From Favolaschia claudopus (taxonomy: Eukaryota > Basidiomycota > Agaricomycetes > Agaricales > Mycenaceae), in NCBI GenBank assembly GCA_037176885.1, contig JAWWNJ010000016.1, forward strand, positions 744,001 to 808,000: a stretch of DNA of 64,000 nucleotides, written 5' to 3'. Within the stretch, counting starts at the first letter, position 1. The number at the start of each line of letters is the position of its first letter. The position numbers and the translations under genes were made by a program. Positions 34,234-45,692 of the stretch are shown piece by piece. The notes under the pieces were generated by a model. The model had not been told where the DNA came from. It did no database searches and saw nothing but the letters and a program-made list of their open reading frames with translations.

Positions 34234-34763
34234 ATGGGCGATTCTCTGACCTCCATTCGAGTCAATTCTGCTCTCCTCCCCCGATTCGTTGGAAAGACTA
34301 TCAGGATTGCTTGTATGCCTATCAGGGTGCTACAAACGCTGCTTAGAAATATTTCGCTCATATCACTAACTTGAGACGCGTCTATATCGTCGGCAGTTCA
34401 ATGGCTCTTCTGCCACGACAGTGACTTCTGATGGTGGACATATAACAGTCACCTTGCTCCCTGTTCGTTCTCTTACCCGCAGGACCCTGCTTGAATCTTG
34501 CTTGCGATGGCTGATCCATCCACCATCTCAGGACACTCACATGGCGCCGAACACTTACTACGAGGTCATCGGTAGCGTCTTCAATCCTACTACAATTAAG
34601 CTGTTGCATTGCATTAATATGGGCTCGGACCTCGGTATGGTTTTACCGATAATTTTACAGTTGTGCTAATTGGATCTGGCAAGATATGACGATGGTTGAC
34701 GATACAATAAGATTGATGCATGATCCTCGGTTTGCCCCGAAGATATTTTTCTCGTTGGAATGA
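34234..34763 (+). CDS. RPA3: Replication protein A 14-kDa subunit (RPA3)
   Basis: A small four-exon gene. Exon 1 gives MGDSLTSIRVNSALLPRFVG, then KTIRIACMPIR. Exon 2 FNGSSATTVTSDGGHITVTL, exon 3 DTHMAPNTYYEVIGSVFN followed by PTTIKLLHCINMGSDL, exon 4 MTMVDDTIRLMHDPRFAPK and a stop at 34761-34763. This is the OB-fold of RPA3: the RxNxxxLxxFVGKxV start, the EVIG strand and the final amphipathic helix that makes the RPA trimer core. RPA coats single-stranded DNA in replication and repair. Length (~110-115 residues) fits the family. Confidence 0.85.
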
Positions 34764-35431
34764 CGATTCTCTCTAGCTTGGATTCCGTTCTACCTTTGAA
34801 CAATTAGAGTTTTTCTTCCCCTATGTATCAATCACCGTTGTAGCTGAACAAGATGTGCCATCCGAATGTATGCCCTATCTCGCTCTGTTCTGGTCTACCC
34901 TGAGTGATGCACTGTCAAAAATAGACTGGCGAGGATCCTTCTTTGTGGCTGAGTTCGCACCATCTTCGACTCACAGAAAATTATCTGGGTTGGGCGCTGG
35001 CTAAGGACTCTCCGCACCGTGAGGAGATCGAAAGATGTTTCCAACCTTGGAGGCAAGCACAGCGCATTAACAACAAACTTTCAATGTAAAGAGATCTCAA
35101 TGTAAAGAGATCCAGCGTGGTCCTATGTGTGTACAATGGTTCTCTGTTTTGAACTAGCAATCGGCCGGCCAGCAGTGTCGAACAGCGTTCAGCTAGTCTA
35201 GACCTGAGCTAAAGAGCTTCTTCCTCCATTCATACATTCTCCAAGTTCATACAGAAGCACGGGTCAATCGAGGCGTTCCAAAGCAGTCATGCAGAAAAAT
35301 GTGAGGCACTTCCTCCCATTCTGTGAAAAAAAATCAGTATATGAAGCTATCGGGTTCTTGCCAGAAAGGCGGATTCGTGGGATCGCAGAAGTTTTGATAG
35401 GTGCCAAAGCGAGAAGAGATATTGGATGGAG
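34764..35431. other. Intergenic with a small tandem repeat
   Basis: An open stretch near 34800-34970 on the plus strand has no start or known motif and may be a gene relic. A 16-bp unit, CAATGTAAAGAGATCT, is repeated twice in tandem at about 35083-35114. Confidence 0.4.
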
Positions 35432-36810
35432 CTAATATAAGTCCCGCGTGGTCTCGGGTTCATTAATCCACGCTCGAAAACCCGTGGCTTGTCCAAGGGT
35501 TCGGAGTCGGTGGATGTCTTGCGCGTGCTTGGACAGTTCAGGCTCCGCAAAATCTACAACCAGTCGGGAGAGCGGAGCGATAGGAAAAGCCGAGCTAGCC
35601 TGCGGCACTCGCCGAGCTGCCACCATCGCCGAAAGCAAGGTATCCGTGGATGATACGGAATTCTCGAGGAATCGGATGATACGCAGGTTGGGGCAGAGGC
35701 ATGGTGTATCTCCGGGAGTAAGAAGACGCAATATATCATCGGTGATGGTAGCTGCACCGTTGTTGGATATCTCGAGGAGCCGAAGGGAAGATGAAAGTCG
35801 CAGAAAGTCGATGAATTCCGAGTTGGGAAGGTAGAGGGAATTGAAAATTGCAACGTGAAGCCGAATGCCGGATCGACTGATGCAGCGGACCACATCCATC
35901 TGTGGAGCGGGTATTGTCATATTCGCGCAAGACACGTTAAGATTCTGCAAGGACGGTGCTGTTAGGAGCCTGAAGAGAGGTCCGACATCGGCGTCGCAGT
36001 TAATCCACAATATCACAAGGTCGGGCAACACGATGGGCCGCACGACGGGACAGGCGTCGGTAATGAGTGTCGAGAGACTGCGGAGTTTCGGGGCCTGTTC
36101 CAGTATGCGAAGAATGGCGGACATTGGCCACCACACTGGGACTAGATCCAAGACAGTCAAGCGCGCCCAGCGAATGCTAACTAATTGGAGGGCACGAGGG
36201 TCGCTCTGCCAATAAAGTGTATGCAATTGGGATGACGCTGTGAGAAGTCGCGTCAGGGCCGCAACCTTCACGGAATTGTGAGTGTGCAGCTCAGGGTCAA
36301 GGCCAAATTCTAGGTTAGCGACCTGGAGTTTAGAAGCTCCAGAGTCAAGGCTGACTAGCACTGAAGGGAATGTGAGGTTCGGAAGGGTGAGCGTGATGCT
36401 CTGCCAGCGGTGAACATGGGGCAGAAAAAGCTGGAGGACATGGTCAGCTGCCTCTGGGTTGTTGGCACGATGTCCCAAATCCTTCAGAACGAGGGTGAGT
36501 GGCTGGCCTTTAGACCTGTAAATCCAAAGCTGGATCAAATCTCTAGCCGGCTGGGGTTGTTCGGAGGCTTTTCGGCCAATCGACACGGAGAGTCGAGCCC
36601 AGAGCTCGGACGTGGTCAATGCAATGGTGCGCCATAGGACGCAAACCCTGCAAAGTAGCATCGGGGCCTCCGTCGAACGAAAAGGCTGCACATGAGGAAA
36701 GCCAGTATCGAGACACCGTTTGAAGATTTCTCGCAAGATGTCTGCCGAAAGAACTGTCAGCGCAGAATGCGACGTTTGAGCAACTATTCACCTTCGGGTT
36801 GTGAATTCAT
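35432..36810 (-). CDS. F-box/LRR-like protein
   Basis: A short first exon (MNSQPE, ATG at 36810) is followed by a 38-bp intron with GTGAAT and GACAG ends. The next exon starts VLSADILREIFKRCL, then APMLLCRVCVLWRTIALTT and SELWARL: the F-box helices in the form common to Agaricomycetes. The remaining ~380 residues are Leu-rich, irregular repeats (LTVLDLVPVWWPM, LPDLVILWINCDAD, LRLLEISNNGAA, CPNLRIIRFLEN). F-box proteins bind Skp1 in SCF ubiquitin ligases and present substrates through the repeats. This family is hugely expanded in mushrooms and the substrate is unknown. The downstream exon is uninterrupted for 434 codons. Confidence 0.8.
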
Positions 36811-37981
36811 TTTTATCAAAAGTGCGTCGCCCAAATTTCATCAGTTGAAGGCAGATCTTTTATACGAATTAGCCAGACCGTAGATCGGTAGCGAGGAATT
36901 CAGTTGGGGAACTGTCGTTGAAATCGGCTGTGAAACCACTCAGTGTCGAGACCCCATATCCCGACAAGACGGCGTTCTTGGATATCTGTCTGGCGCATAA
37001 AGCGATAATGTGTAAAATGCTTGGGAAAAATCTCTTGCCTGACTGGCTAGATTTTGAGACAACATTGAGCATATAAACTGGTTTTCTATGCAGTTGCGCT
37101 TGCGCTTTTGTTTTTCGAGCAAACGGGATATATGCCTCGCGAGTGTTCTATTGCATATGCGAGGCGTCGAGAAGCCGCAGGCTACTAACAGAGAAGATCG
37201 AAGCGCTGGAGTTTCTAGAACCGACTTCGAGCTCTGGCCCAGAAATTTGGAGGAAGGAACACCGTTTCGTTTCGGACGCCAAGCTACGGGGCAAACCAAG
37301 AGTGACCTTCCTCGCTATCGCCAACGTTCAACATTCGTCCCTTCCGGGCAGCCTTCGACCCTGAGTGTGAGATGTTTACAAGGGAGCTGAATGCAAACTC
37401 TGTCCCTGCTGAGGGTGTGCCGGTTTTTTCTCAAGCACTTTCAAGAGTTCCGCGAGCAGAACGAAGTAACATAGAGATAGTGAGGCTCAGAACGCGAGGT
37501 GCAAAGCCAGGCAGGTCTACCACGAAGAAACTTGCGGTATAGCACTTGATCCAAGCCGCAGGGGTTAAATAATTGAAATGTAAACGCCAGAAGGTTTGCT
37601 GACGATGTTGGCGTCCTCAAGCAACATAGAGAGACGCAATATTCGGGTTTAAATCGATGCCAGTCAAGATTTTGAAGAGTCGACGAAGAGTCGAGAAGGC
37701 CGTCACTGGCTAGCAATTATTTAAACACATCAGCCTGAGAAAAAAACTGAACTTGGGTTTGATCCACAACGCCCGTACACGTCTACACTTGACGTCTACT
37801 CTTCGTCACCGACATCGTCCGAGAAGAGCTCGTCAACAATGAAGACGTCGCCAAAATAAACTCCAGTCCATCGCATCAGGCAACCGATTCTTCTTGACGA
37901 TGAAGTCATCGGTAATGAGGTCACTGAACTTGACTCCGAGACTATTCCTTGTACGGTCCCATCTTGACCGCGAAAAATTTC
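36811..37981. other. Gene-poor 1.2-kb interval
   Basis: Divergent spacer between the F-box gene and the arrestin-like gene. Short frames on both strands (to ~119 codons) carry no domain or coherent intron chain. I see no repeats or RNA genes. Confidence 0.45.
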
Positions 37982-39664
37982 ATGTATACGACGCGCCCTC
38001 CAGCCTATTCCACCCGTCGTCTGCCCTCCTTCAATCGCGCTCCTTCTTACTCGGCCGAACCTCGACAAGATGAGCAGCGACTCGCACTCGGCGCGTCACC
38101 TCGAGCACACAACTTTCGGAAAGCTTCAAAGAATGGGGAAATCGTGTTAAGACTGGCGCAGCAGAACGCAGACGTTGTCCTCCCTGTTTATGGTCTGGGA
38201 GATATAGTAAATGGTCGCATTCACCTTACAAGGACGGACAATGTTTCTGTTGTTGAACTACAGGTGCAAGCATACACATCTCCGTTTTTCGTCGTTTTTA
38301 ATCCGGATCGGGTTTCATAGATTGAGGGGCATCTAAAGCTGAAGGAAGGTGGCGAGACTCACCACAAATTGTGTCTGGACAAGGTGATCCTTTGGAGAAA
38401 GAATGCTCGAAATCCCGTTTGCCCCTCGTTTTTGCGTTTCGCCCGAAGACTACCAACTTCTTTTGAATTCGGAGGGAAGAATTATGTATGTCTTCTGTGT
38501 TGCATCGTCAAGGTTTGAATTCTAACGTCGTTCCAGCCACTACCACCTTCACACTCGGTGAAGCTCAAGGGACTGCCCGGCTTTTCCGCCACAATAGAGG
38601 TGAACTATACCGGTTTCCATTGAAATTGTAACTCAATATCCATCTCAGTATTCCGTCAGCGCTATCACTCGCGTCGGCAACACGTACGTGTGTTCCAATC
38701 TCTCAAGATTTACATGTCGACATTTTATTCCAGAACCGTTTCTACACCATTCGTATATTACCCTCGCAGTCGTTCAGCAGCTCCCGTTCCACCTCCATTA
38801 CTCTCCACTGAGGCTGGCCAATTTATACCACAGCCAGATTGGACTACATACCCATCGGTATTGAAAATGAAAACGAAGGACGGTTTGCGCGACGTAAACA
38901 TAAAGCTCCATTTACCGAGTATGTTTCAATGTATCCGATCACACATTCCTCTCTCATGTTGCGATCGCAGGCCCTCGAGTGTTTTGTGTCTCGGAAGGCG
39001 TCCCATTCCACATCTCATTCGAGTCCGATGAACGAACCTTAACCGCGTTTACACCGTATGGGCCCAGCACCACCGAGAGCGGCGAATCAAGGAAGCCGTC
39101 CGCCCCAGCAACACGGATACGCGTAATGCGACGGACTACCGCAGACGCAAGGTTCGTTTTAACTAATTTGCTATTTACACCTTTCATAATCCGGGCTTTC
39201 AGAAACACCGCAGCTGATGGCGTACAAGGCGGCATCTGGCGTGCGGATTACATCGGCCAGGCGAAATTCACGCCTGTGGTACGTCATTGCTGTTCATCAC
39301 CTTACGCTAGTGTCGATTGGAACTTTGGTTTCCAGTGCACGAGCCCCAGATGCAAGTCTTTCACCGGTACGATTGAAATCGAGCCCATCACGGCGATGGG
39401 CTTTCACGTACCTGGCCTTTCTGTGCAGGTAATATATATATTATGCTTCCGGTCCTCGACAATTACTCAACAGCGATGATGTAGGACTGCATCTTATTAA
39501 CTGTAGCGCCTGCGGAAGGAACCAGAACGCCGCCTTTCGCTGGTATTCGTGAGGCTGTTCCCATTCGGCTCACCACGGACCCGTGGGACGAGGATGAACT
39601 TGAAGAGGGGATTGAGGTGGCTAGACGGTCGATGTCAGCGTCGCCCTCTCGCGCTGCATTATAA
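37982..39664 (+). CDS. Arrestin-like (alpha-arrestin) protein
   Basis: The first ATG gives MYTTRPPAYSTRRLPSFNR, a Pro/Tyr-containing disordered head. The arrestin N-fold follows: DVVLPVYGLGDIVNGRIHL, VVELQ, IEGHLKLKEGGETHHKLCL, then PLPPSHSVKLKGLPGFSATI. The C-fold includes FCVSEGVPFHISFESDER, TRIRVMRRTTADA, GIWRADYIGQAKFTPV and SFTGTIEIEPITAMGFHVPG. The end reads IRLTTDPWDEDELEEGIEVA. Many short exons. Fungal alpha-arrestins link ubiquitin ligases to plasma-membrane transporters; a PPxY-like motif is present as PPAY near the start. A mushroom-specific subfamily role is unknown. Confidence 0.75.
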
Positions 39665-39877
39665 CACGGTGATGCTCAAATTCTGGACATTTACTCTAAA
39701 CTGCCTTTTACTACTTATTCGGAACCATATATATATACACGGTTGATAACAAGCACATGCCTTAGCTATTTTATTACAACTTACAATGGATACCAAATAG
39801 AACAGTGTGTTATGCTCTTCCTGAACGTTGGTAATACTTGGGTCAAGTGTCGGCTTGAAGTAGGGGTTCTGAGCGTG

Positions 39878-40701
39878 CTACAGAACGACACAGGCTCGCT
39901 TGCGACCCTTGCATGTTCTGAAAGCTACTGCTACCGTAGCTGCCTGATCAAATAAGAAATTCAGGAAATCCCTCACCAAAACGCAAAGTGAAAGGACGCA
40001 CTTCATCAAAAACCATTGTCACCCCTTCGTGCGTCTTTGCAGAACACTCGATGTACTTCGGCACCCCGAGTTTTCGCGCCATCTGTCTGCCTTGCTCTGT
40101 CCTAATGAACGTAGACTCTGAAGCGGGTCCCTGATCGGAGTCAGCTTTTCTAAGATCGATTTGCGTGCCGACGACAATGCAGGTACGCCGGAGCAGTGGT
40201 GGTGTAGTTCTGGAAGCCACTTGTTTTGGAGGTCCTGAAAGGAGGAGGGTTGTGCTACGCTGAAGCCGACGAGGAATACGTCGGTTTGGGGGTATGTGAG
40301 TGGGCAGAGGAGGTCGTCTTCGGGTTGAGGTGTGTATCATAATCATATATGTGTATAATTGAGTAGATGCGATTTGGTGTTGGTTGAGAGAGAAGCATGC
40401 GTACTGGCTGAGGTGTCAAAGTAGTATAACTTGTATTCACGAGGTCCGACCGCGATATCAGTATGACAAGAGTGGAAAAACTGTATTTGAGTAGGTGAGA
40501 TGAACCGCTGAGAAGACTTGCAAGACGCACACTGGGAATGTAGTCTGCCGGATATTTCTGCGTGGTTTGTGTGATCAATAAGGAGGTCTGGTTCAGAGAT
40601 CAGAAAATTTTTAGATTGAAAAGTATGTAGACAGAGGTCGAGATACTTACTTTCCCTACACCGCGGTCCCCTACCACAACAAGTTTGATCATCGAGTCCA
40701 T
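39878..40701 (-). pseudogene. Rho-family GTPase (copy 3), frameshifted
   Basis: Starts MDSMIKLVVVGDRGVGK, with Arg at the Gly12 position. Next exons: TSLLITQTTQKYPADYIPS (Ser at Thr35), then a poorly conserved segment ending YKLYYFDTSA. The switch II region is shortened; the DTAGQEDYDR block cannot be read and only [17 protein letters not shown] resumes. Around 40180 the frame slips: [15 protein letters not shown] lies in one frame and [11 protein letters not shown] in another, which needs a one-base loss. The 3' part is intact: YIECSAK, VFDE, and a last exon AATVAVAFRTCKGRKRACVVL with a CAAX box. It is probably a recent pseudogene unless the base is a sequencing error. Tandem with copy 4. 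Confidence 0.65.
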
Positions 40702-40987
40702 CTGATACAGCTAGAACGAGATGAAGACCGTTCATGTCGTATTTAACTAACGGATAGGCATTGCAGAGCTTCGTGGCAGTGCGAATGCGCGCGCGCGATT
40801 GTGATAGTAATCGTTCAAAGCGTTCAAGTTATACTTCGGCGGAGAGTATTATACTAGTGCAAGAAGTTGAGCATCTTCTCTGATTTGTCGTCCACTGTCG
40901 AGAGGCAGATCGAACAGCACAATCAGGGAAGTCGCTTGCAAACTGAACATTGGAGTCCGGAGAGAAAGAAGGTGAACGTCATGTATT

Positions 40988-41828
40988 CTATAACACAGAA
41001 CAACGTGCTCCTGTACGAGGCTGGTCAACTGGAAACTTGAGAATTGCGAGGGCCGCCTTCCAATTTCGAAGTCAAGATCAAACACACTTCCAGTCGATCG
41101 GGGCGCATTACGAACCTCGTCGAAGACGTCGCTCAATCCTTCATGGGTCAAGGCCGAACATTCGACATATTTGGCAGCTCCAACTTCATGCGCGAGCCTC
41201 CTACCCTCCTCGGTGTCCACCACGCGCAATTTTCGTTCCGCCAATCGGGCAAGGACGGTTGGGTCTTCCCTCAGATCGATTTGTGTCCCGACTACGAGAA
41301 ATGGTACGTTGGGACAGTAGTGGCGCACTTCCGGAACCCATCTGTCTCTGATGTTCAGGAACCCAATGTGAGAGGTCACCGCAAAGCAGATGAGGAATAT
41401 GTCGGTGAGCGGGTATGAGAGCGGACGGAGTCGGTCGTAATCTTCCCCACCTAGCATTGTATATATGTAGAATTCTGCATTGGAAGCATAAGCTAAAGGC
41501 TGAGAGACTGACCAGCTGTATCCCAGATAGAAAGACGGCATGTTTCGCCGGTATTGGTGGTTCCAGTCGTTTCTTGGATATCGCACGCCTGACAGAAGAA
41601 GATGCATGAAAATCTGAATTGCAATAGGCACTTACAATTTCACATACGGTTGGGACATAGTGTTGTGGAAAGCCGCCAGTAGTGCGCGACACAATCAGAG
41701 AACTCTGCAAGAGGTGGAGATTGCTCAACGACAAGAAATTGGAATGGGTACGAGATACGAGCCTTGCCAACAGCTCCGTCTCCTAGCACAACGAGCTTCT
41801 TCATGACCGGTTGAGGGTTGGACGACAT
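40988..41828 (-). CDS. Rho-family small GTPase (copy 4), Gln61 replaced
   Basis: Starts MSSNPQPVMKKLVVLGDGAVGK with a normal P-loop (Gly12 kept). The next exons read SSLIVSRTTGGFPQHYVPTV with Thr35 kept, then TGETCRLSIWDTA joined to [17 protein letters not shown], where the catalytic Gln61 is Gly. G4 is [14 protein letters not shown]5 [10 protein letters not shown]. The last exon is AALAILKFPVDQPRTGARCSVL, with CAAX box CSVL. It is the closest of the set to Cdc42/Rac. The intron after the P-loop Lys appears to begin GCTCGT, another possible GC-AG intron, because no GT donor keeps the frame. It is divergent from a MYND gene. Confidence 0.8.
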
Positions 41829-42208
41829 GAGAGATAGATTGAAGTGAGGAGTTAGGGGTGCAGCAGGCTGCCAGAGGAAAGTAAGAGTCCTCAAGTACAC
41901 TGCATCTCGAAGAGGTTGATAGTATCAAGGTCAATCTCAGTGTTATGCACGTCGCTCGGTGTCGAACAGCTTTCAAGCTTCAAATGCAATTCAAATGTCA
42001 CGGGCACAGTCGAATTTCGCGTAGACCAAACGCATAGTTCGTACTAGAGAGGAAACAGGACCCGCGCGCGCCTAAAGCAAGAAGGATGGTTACTACGAGC
42101 CCGTAAGGTCCCTGGGTGAGGAATATCAAGACTGGCAGAAACCTGAGAAAGCCTGGGAACTAAATTAGGCGTGTTCACTGTTTACGGCTCTTCCTTCCTT
42201 TCACCACC
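41829..42208. other. Divergent spacer, Rho copy 4 / MYND copy 3
   Basis: Shared upstream region of two divergent genes. Includes a GC-rich run CCCGCGCGCGCC near 42061. No coding sequence supported. Confidence 0.45.
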
Positions 42209-43025
42209 ATGTCTTCGAGCAAATGCGCCAAATGCTCAAAGTCAGACCAAGACACATCGTTTCAACGCTGCTCGCGGTGTAAGACAACAATCTACTGCGT
42301 ACGTTACGGACCAAGGGAGCTCCTGCTGGCCTTGACACCTTCGACTCGGCCTGTGTAAAGTCTCAGGATTGCCAAAAAGCCGACTGGAAGCTGCACAAGA
42401 CTCGCTGCTCTCCTCCTCTCCCTGAAGGCACTGTTCGAGGCATCATCATGAGATGCGAAGGCGATCCTGGTTTCTTTGACGAAGTGGATCTCGGTCCAGA
42501 TCACCCTATCCACACACAAGGCATCGTCTGCCCTGTGTCTGCTCAAGTCGGACTTCCGATCGTCATATACCGCCATCTGAAAGAAAATCCGCTTGACATG
42601 CGTCGCGATCCCGAACTGGACAATCAAAGGGCGACGTACTTGATGATCGATCCAGAAAGCGGGTTTGCGCCTCCAGAGTGAGTTTTGGCGGTCGAGAACC
42701 TGTTTATGTTTTTGATGCGACTGCGATCTAGATGGCAGATGTGTGTAGGCTCCGTAAGTTTCCTTCGCTCGTCGTGAATCTTCATCATCTCACTCGAGCT
42801 GTGCAGGTAACGGTCATGCGAAAGGATGGGAAGCCGCTCACTCGTCAATCTATTGAGACCATCTGGATGTACCACGATCGCCTCCTTGACATGTTCGGCG
42901 ACACTGGAGCTCCCCCTCGTCGTATGATGACGAGCGATGGATTCAAGCGATTTTGTGCCAGTTACAAGGACGAACGGCTCCTGAATAGTCACCCTGATTT
43001 CGCAAACATGCCGATTCCTTTGTAA
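42209..43025 (+). CDS. Small MYND zinc-finger protein (copy 3)
   Basis: Begins MSSSKCAKCSKSDQDTSFQ; the MYND finger CAKCSKSDQDTSFQRCSRC then KTTIYC is joined by an intron to SQDCQKADWKLHKTRC, with complete ligands. The rest reads GIIMRCEGDPGFFDEVDLG, VIYRHLKENPLDMRRDPELD and, after introns, TVMRKDGKPLTRQSIETIW and GFKRFCASYKDERL, ending NMPIPL. The C-terminal part is not a known domain to me but is typical of small mushroom MYND proteins. It stands divergently next to Rho copy 4, echoing the Rho-MYND arrangement at 23.0-24.7 kb. Confidence 0.8.
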
Positions 43026-43360
43026 CCACTCCTGCAGGATGCCCCGAGTCTCGCTCAACACGCGTACTTGAGGTGTGTGGACATACTCTTTTTATTTCCA
43101 TGCTAACATAGTCAGCAAATAGCAGGAAACAGGGAAAAAATGCACAAGTACTACTACCAATCGACCACTGTATATGTAACGCCCAATCTTCAATGTTATG
43201 GCTTGACTGCCTAGCTTTTCTTGTTGGCTGTCTTTCCAACTGCGCTTTTCAGGCGACAAGTGTCGCGTGGGTCACATCTCGTGACTTGATGAAAAAGGTG
43301 TGTCACACCGTGTATGTCACGAGATTTCTTTTCTTCTCTTCCCCACGCACTAACCAGACA
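43026..43360. other. Tandem intergenic spacer
   Basis: Between the MYND stop and the chosen start of the AAA-ATPase-like gene. The frame of that gene is open upstream from 43193, so an N-terminal extension is possible. Confidence 0.4.
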
Positions 43361-45692
43361 ATGACATCCGACGTGGAATTCGACTGGATGATCTCGATGC
43401 ACGATACGCACGTGCCCGTCGCCAGCGATGATGACTTCGACGACGAATATGATTTCATTTTCGAAGAGAAGACGAATCATGGCATACATGCAGCTGGCGG
43501 GGAAACTGGTATGTTGTTTCCGTCTGAATATGATCGTGTCTGACCACGATCATAGCCGTTTTCTGCAATCAACCCGCAAAGCGTTCCTTGCCACCCAGCG
43601 ACGACGAGATTTCGAGTCAGGGTGACCCGAAACGTGCTAGGCGATCCCCTTCACCCTCGTCTTTTAATACTCCAGATACTCCGCCTTCCGACGTACGTCC
43701 TCTCTTTGATTAATCATTCGTTAGTCATTCACAATCTTCCTTCAACAGAAAACGCACAACCTTCCTGGGTTTTTCTATGACTTTCTGGCACTCCGCGAGC
43801 ATCCTGAATCAGGATACGTCGACAAGACCCAGTGCATCCTACGATTTCCCGACACTTTTCGTTGCATTCTGTTGCGACCTCCGCGGTTCGGAAAAACGGC
43901 ATTTCTCTCGACTTTGAATCAGTACCATGATTTAGCAGAAGCCGGACGTTTCGACCAGGCGTTCCAGTCTTTAGTTGTCCATGACCCGTCGCTAAGCGTA
44001 CCTTGGCGTCGCAACCAACATCTCACACTCTCCTTTTGTTTCAGTAAAATCAAGGTCTACTCTATGCTCTCGGATCTGAACGAGATTTCGTCAGAAATCA
44101 AGTCTTTCGTTGTGTCTACCGTGTGCTATTTTCTCACCAAATACGCGGAGGAGCTTCAGATCTCCTCCAGAGATGCAAAGGAACTTGTTGAATGCGACAT
44201 CTCCGACATGTTCGCGAACTTATTCGTGCGTATATCTTTTCTCCGTCTCTTGTTCATTCACCTATTCATCTACAACAGAACCTCGTCAGAGCCAGCGGGT
44301 ACACTATGTTCGTAAGCGTCGACGACTACGACGCTCCCGCCCTATGTTCTCTCGCTTATATCGAACACCTCATCACGCTCGAAAGTCTCGCATACTTGCA
44401 AGGCATCATGCGGGTGGTGGACACTTATCTTTTGGAGCCGCTTTCAGAAGGCCTAGACGTCATCCCCAAACTATTCGTGACGGGAACGCTGTCGCCCCAG
44501 AGTCTTGGCTTCGAAGGGTTAAAGAAGCTGAACCTCGTCGCTGACCCAAATATGCAGCTCTCCTGCGGCTTTACTACGGAAGAGGCAGTCAAGTTTGCCA
44601 CCTTTTTCTTGGATCAACCTCTCAATATCACTGAGATGCAACGCACCTGTGGATTATCCATTTTTTCTCCTTCCGACCCCCTCACAGAGCCCGTCCTCCA
44701 TCCACAAGAGATTATCCACTACATTCAAAAGGTCGCCCGTAAACCCATATATTCGGAATCGTTCTCCCTGTGGTCCAGCCTCTTGGAGCAGCTGCCGAGA
44801 GACTCGCATGCCTGTGATGTTGTCACGACGAGTGGCCTCATTGACCTGATTGCGGCTGGTTCGATGGCATTACCCGCACACGAAACCGATACAATTGTAT
44901 CGTGGAGTACTCTTTACGACCTTGGTGTCCTCACATACGACTGTGAAGGGAGACTCCGTATCGCAAACGACACCATCTTGACATCGGTAAGCTAAATTCG
45001 ATGGATTCAAGTCTGTGGTTTCTTACATCACGCCATTGTAGATCCTGCAGCACATCGACTCATTCTTTTGCATCCATTATAATAATACTCACGGTCTGGC
45101 TTTTCATTACACCTACCTCTACCCAATGGAAGCAGAAGAAGACCCTCCGGTTTTTCTAACAGTGCTTTCGGAAGTTCTTCAAGGACAGATGCATCGAGCG
45201 TTCCACACCTATCCTCCTGTCGTCGAGCCTAATATGCATGGCATCTTCGAGCTCGTCATGCGCCGCGCGGATAGCTGTTCGCGCAAAGACATAGATTCTT
45301 CCGTGTTGTCTCCGCCTCAAGACATACCCATCGTCAGCATTAGACATGTATGCGGCAAATTGATGCGGATTTCACTGAAAACCTTATCCCTTCGCGGTCT
45401 ATGGCACGCTGGAAATCTCACTGTGGACGGGGATGACGAGCCATCTGTCCATGCGCTTCGCGCATTGCATGAGGAGCTAGTCCAAGAGTCTGAAGAAAGC
45501 TTGAAGCAGCGTCCATATTATTCATTCGACGAAGGGACGACGACACTTGTCGGTAGTTTTCTCGACACCGCTGAGCCTGGAGTACCCATTCTCCTGGCTA
45601 TCGGTGGGGCTCGAGTCTTGATTGGGGGACGTACTGAAGACTACACTATCGCAGAGACGGAGGAAGATTATGATCTATTTAATTTGGATTAA
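43361..45692 (+). CDS. AAA-ATPase-like domain protein (PF09820-type)
   Basis: Starts MTSDVEFDWMISMHDTHVP in an acidic head, then a basic KRARRSPSPSS that may be a nuclear signal. The ATPase-like domain begins FYDFLALREHPESGYVDKT, with a modified Walker A (LLRPPRFGKTAFLSTLNQY) and a Walker B-like TMFVSVDDYDAPA. Further segments are IMRVVDTYLLEPL, KLFVTGTLSPQSLGF, SCGFTTEEAVKFATFFLD, and a C-terminus with GLWHAGNLTVDGDDEPS and LLAIGGARVLIGGRTEDY. In this family the C-terminal part is usually a PD-(D/E)XK nuclease-like fold; at the expected E-x-K site I read ISLKT, so catalysis is doubtful. The family is widespread in bacteria and patchy in fungi. Six or so exons; function unknown. Confidence 0.75.

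Noticed and set aside
40787..40797. GC dinucleotide run between Rho copies 3 and 4.
   Set aside because: Only about 11 bases long; too short to call a meaningful repeat or Z-DNA element.
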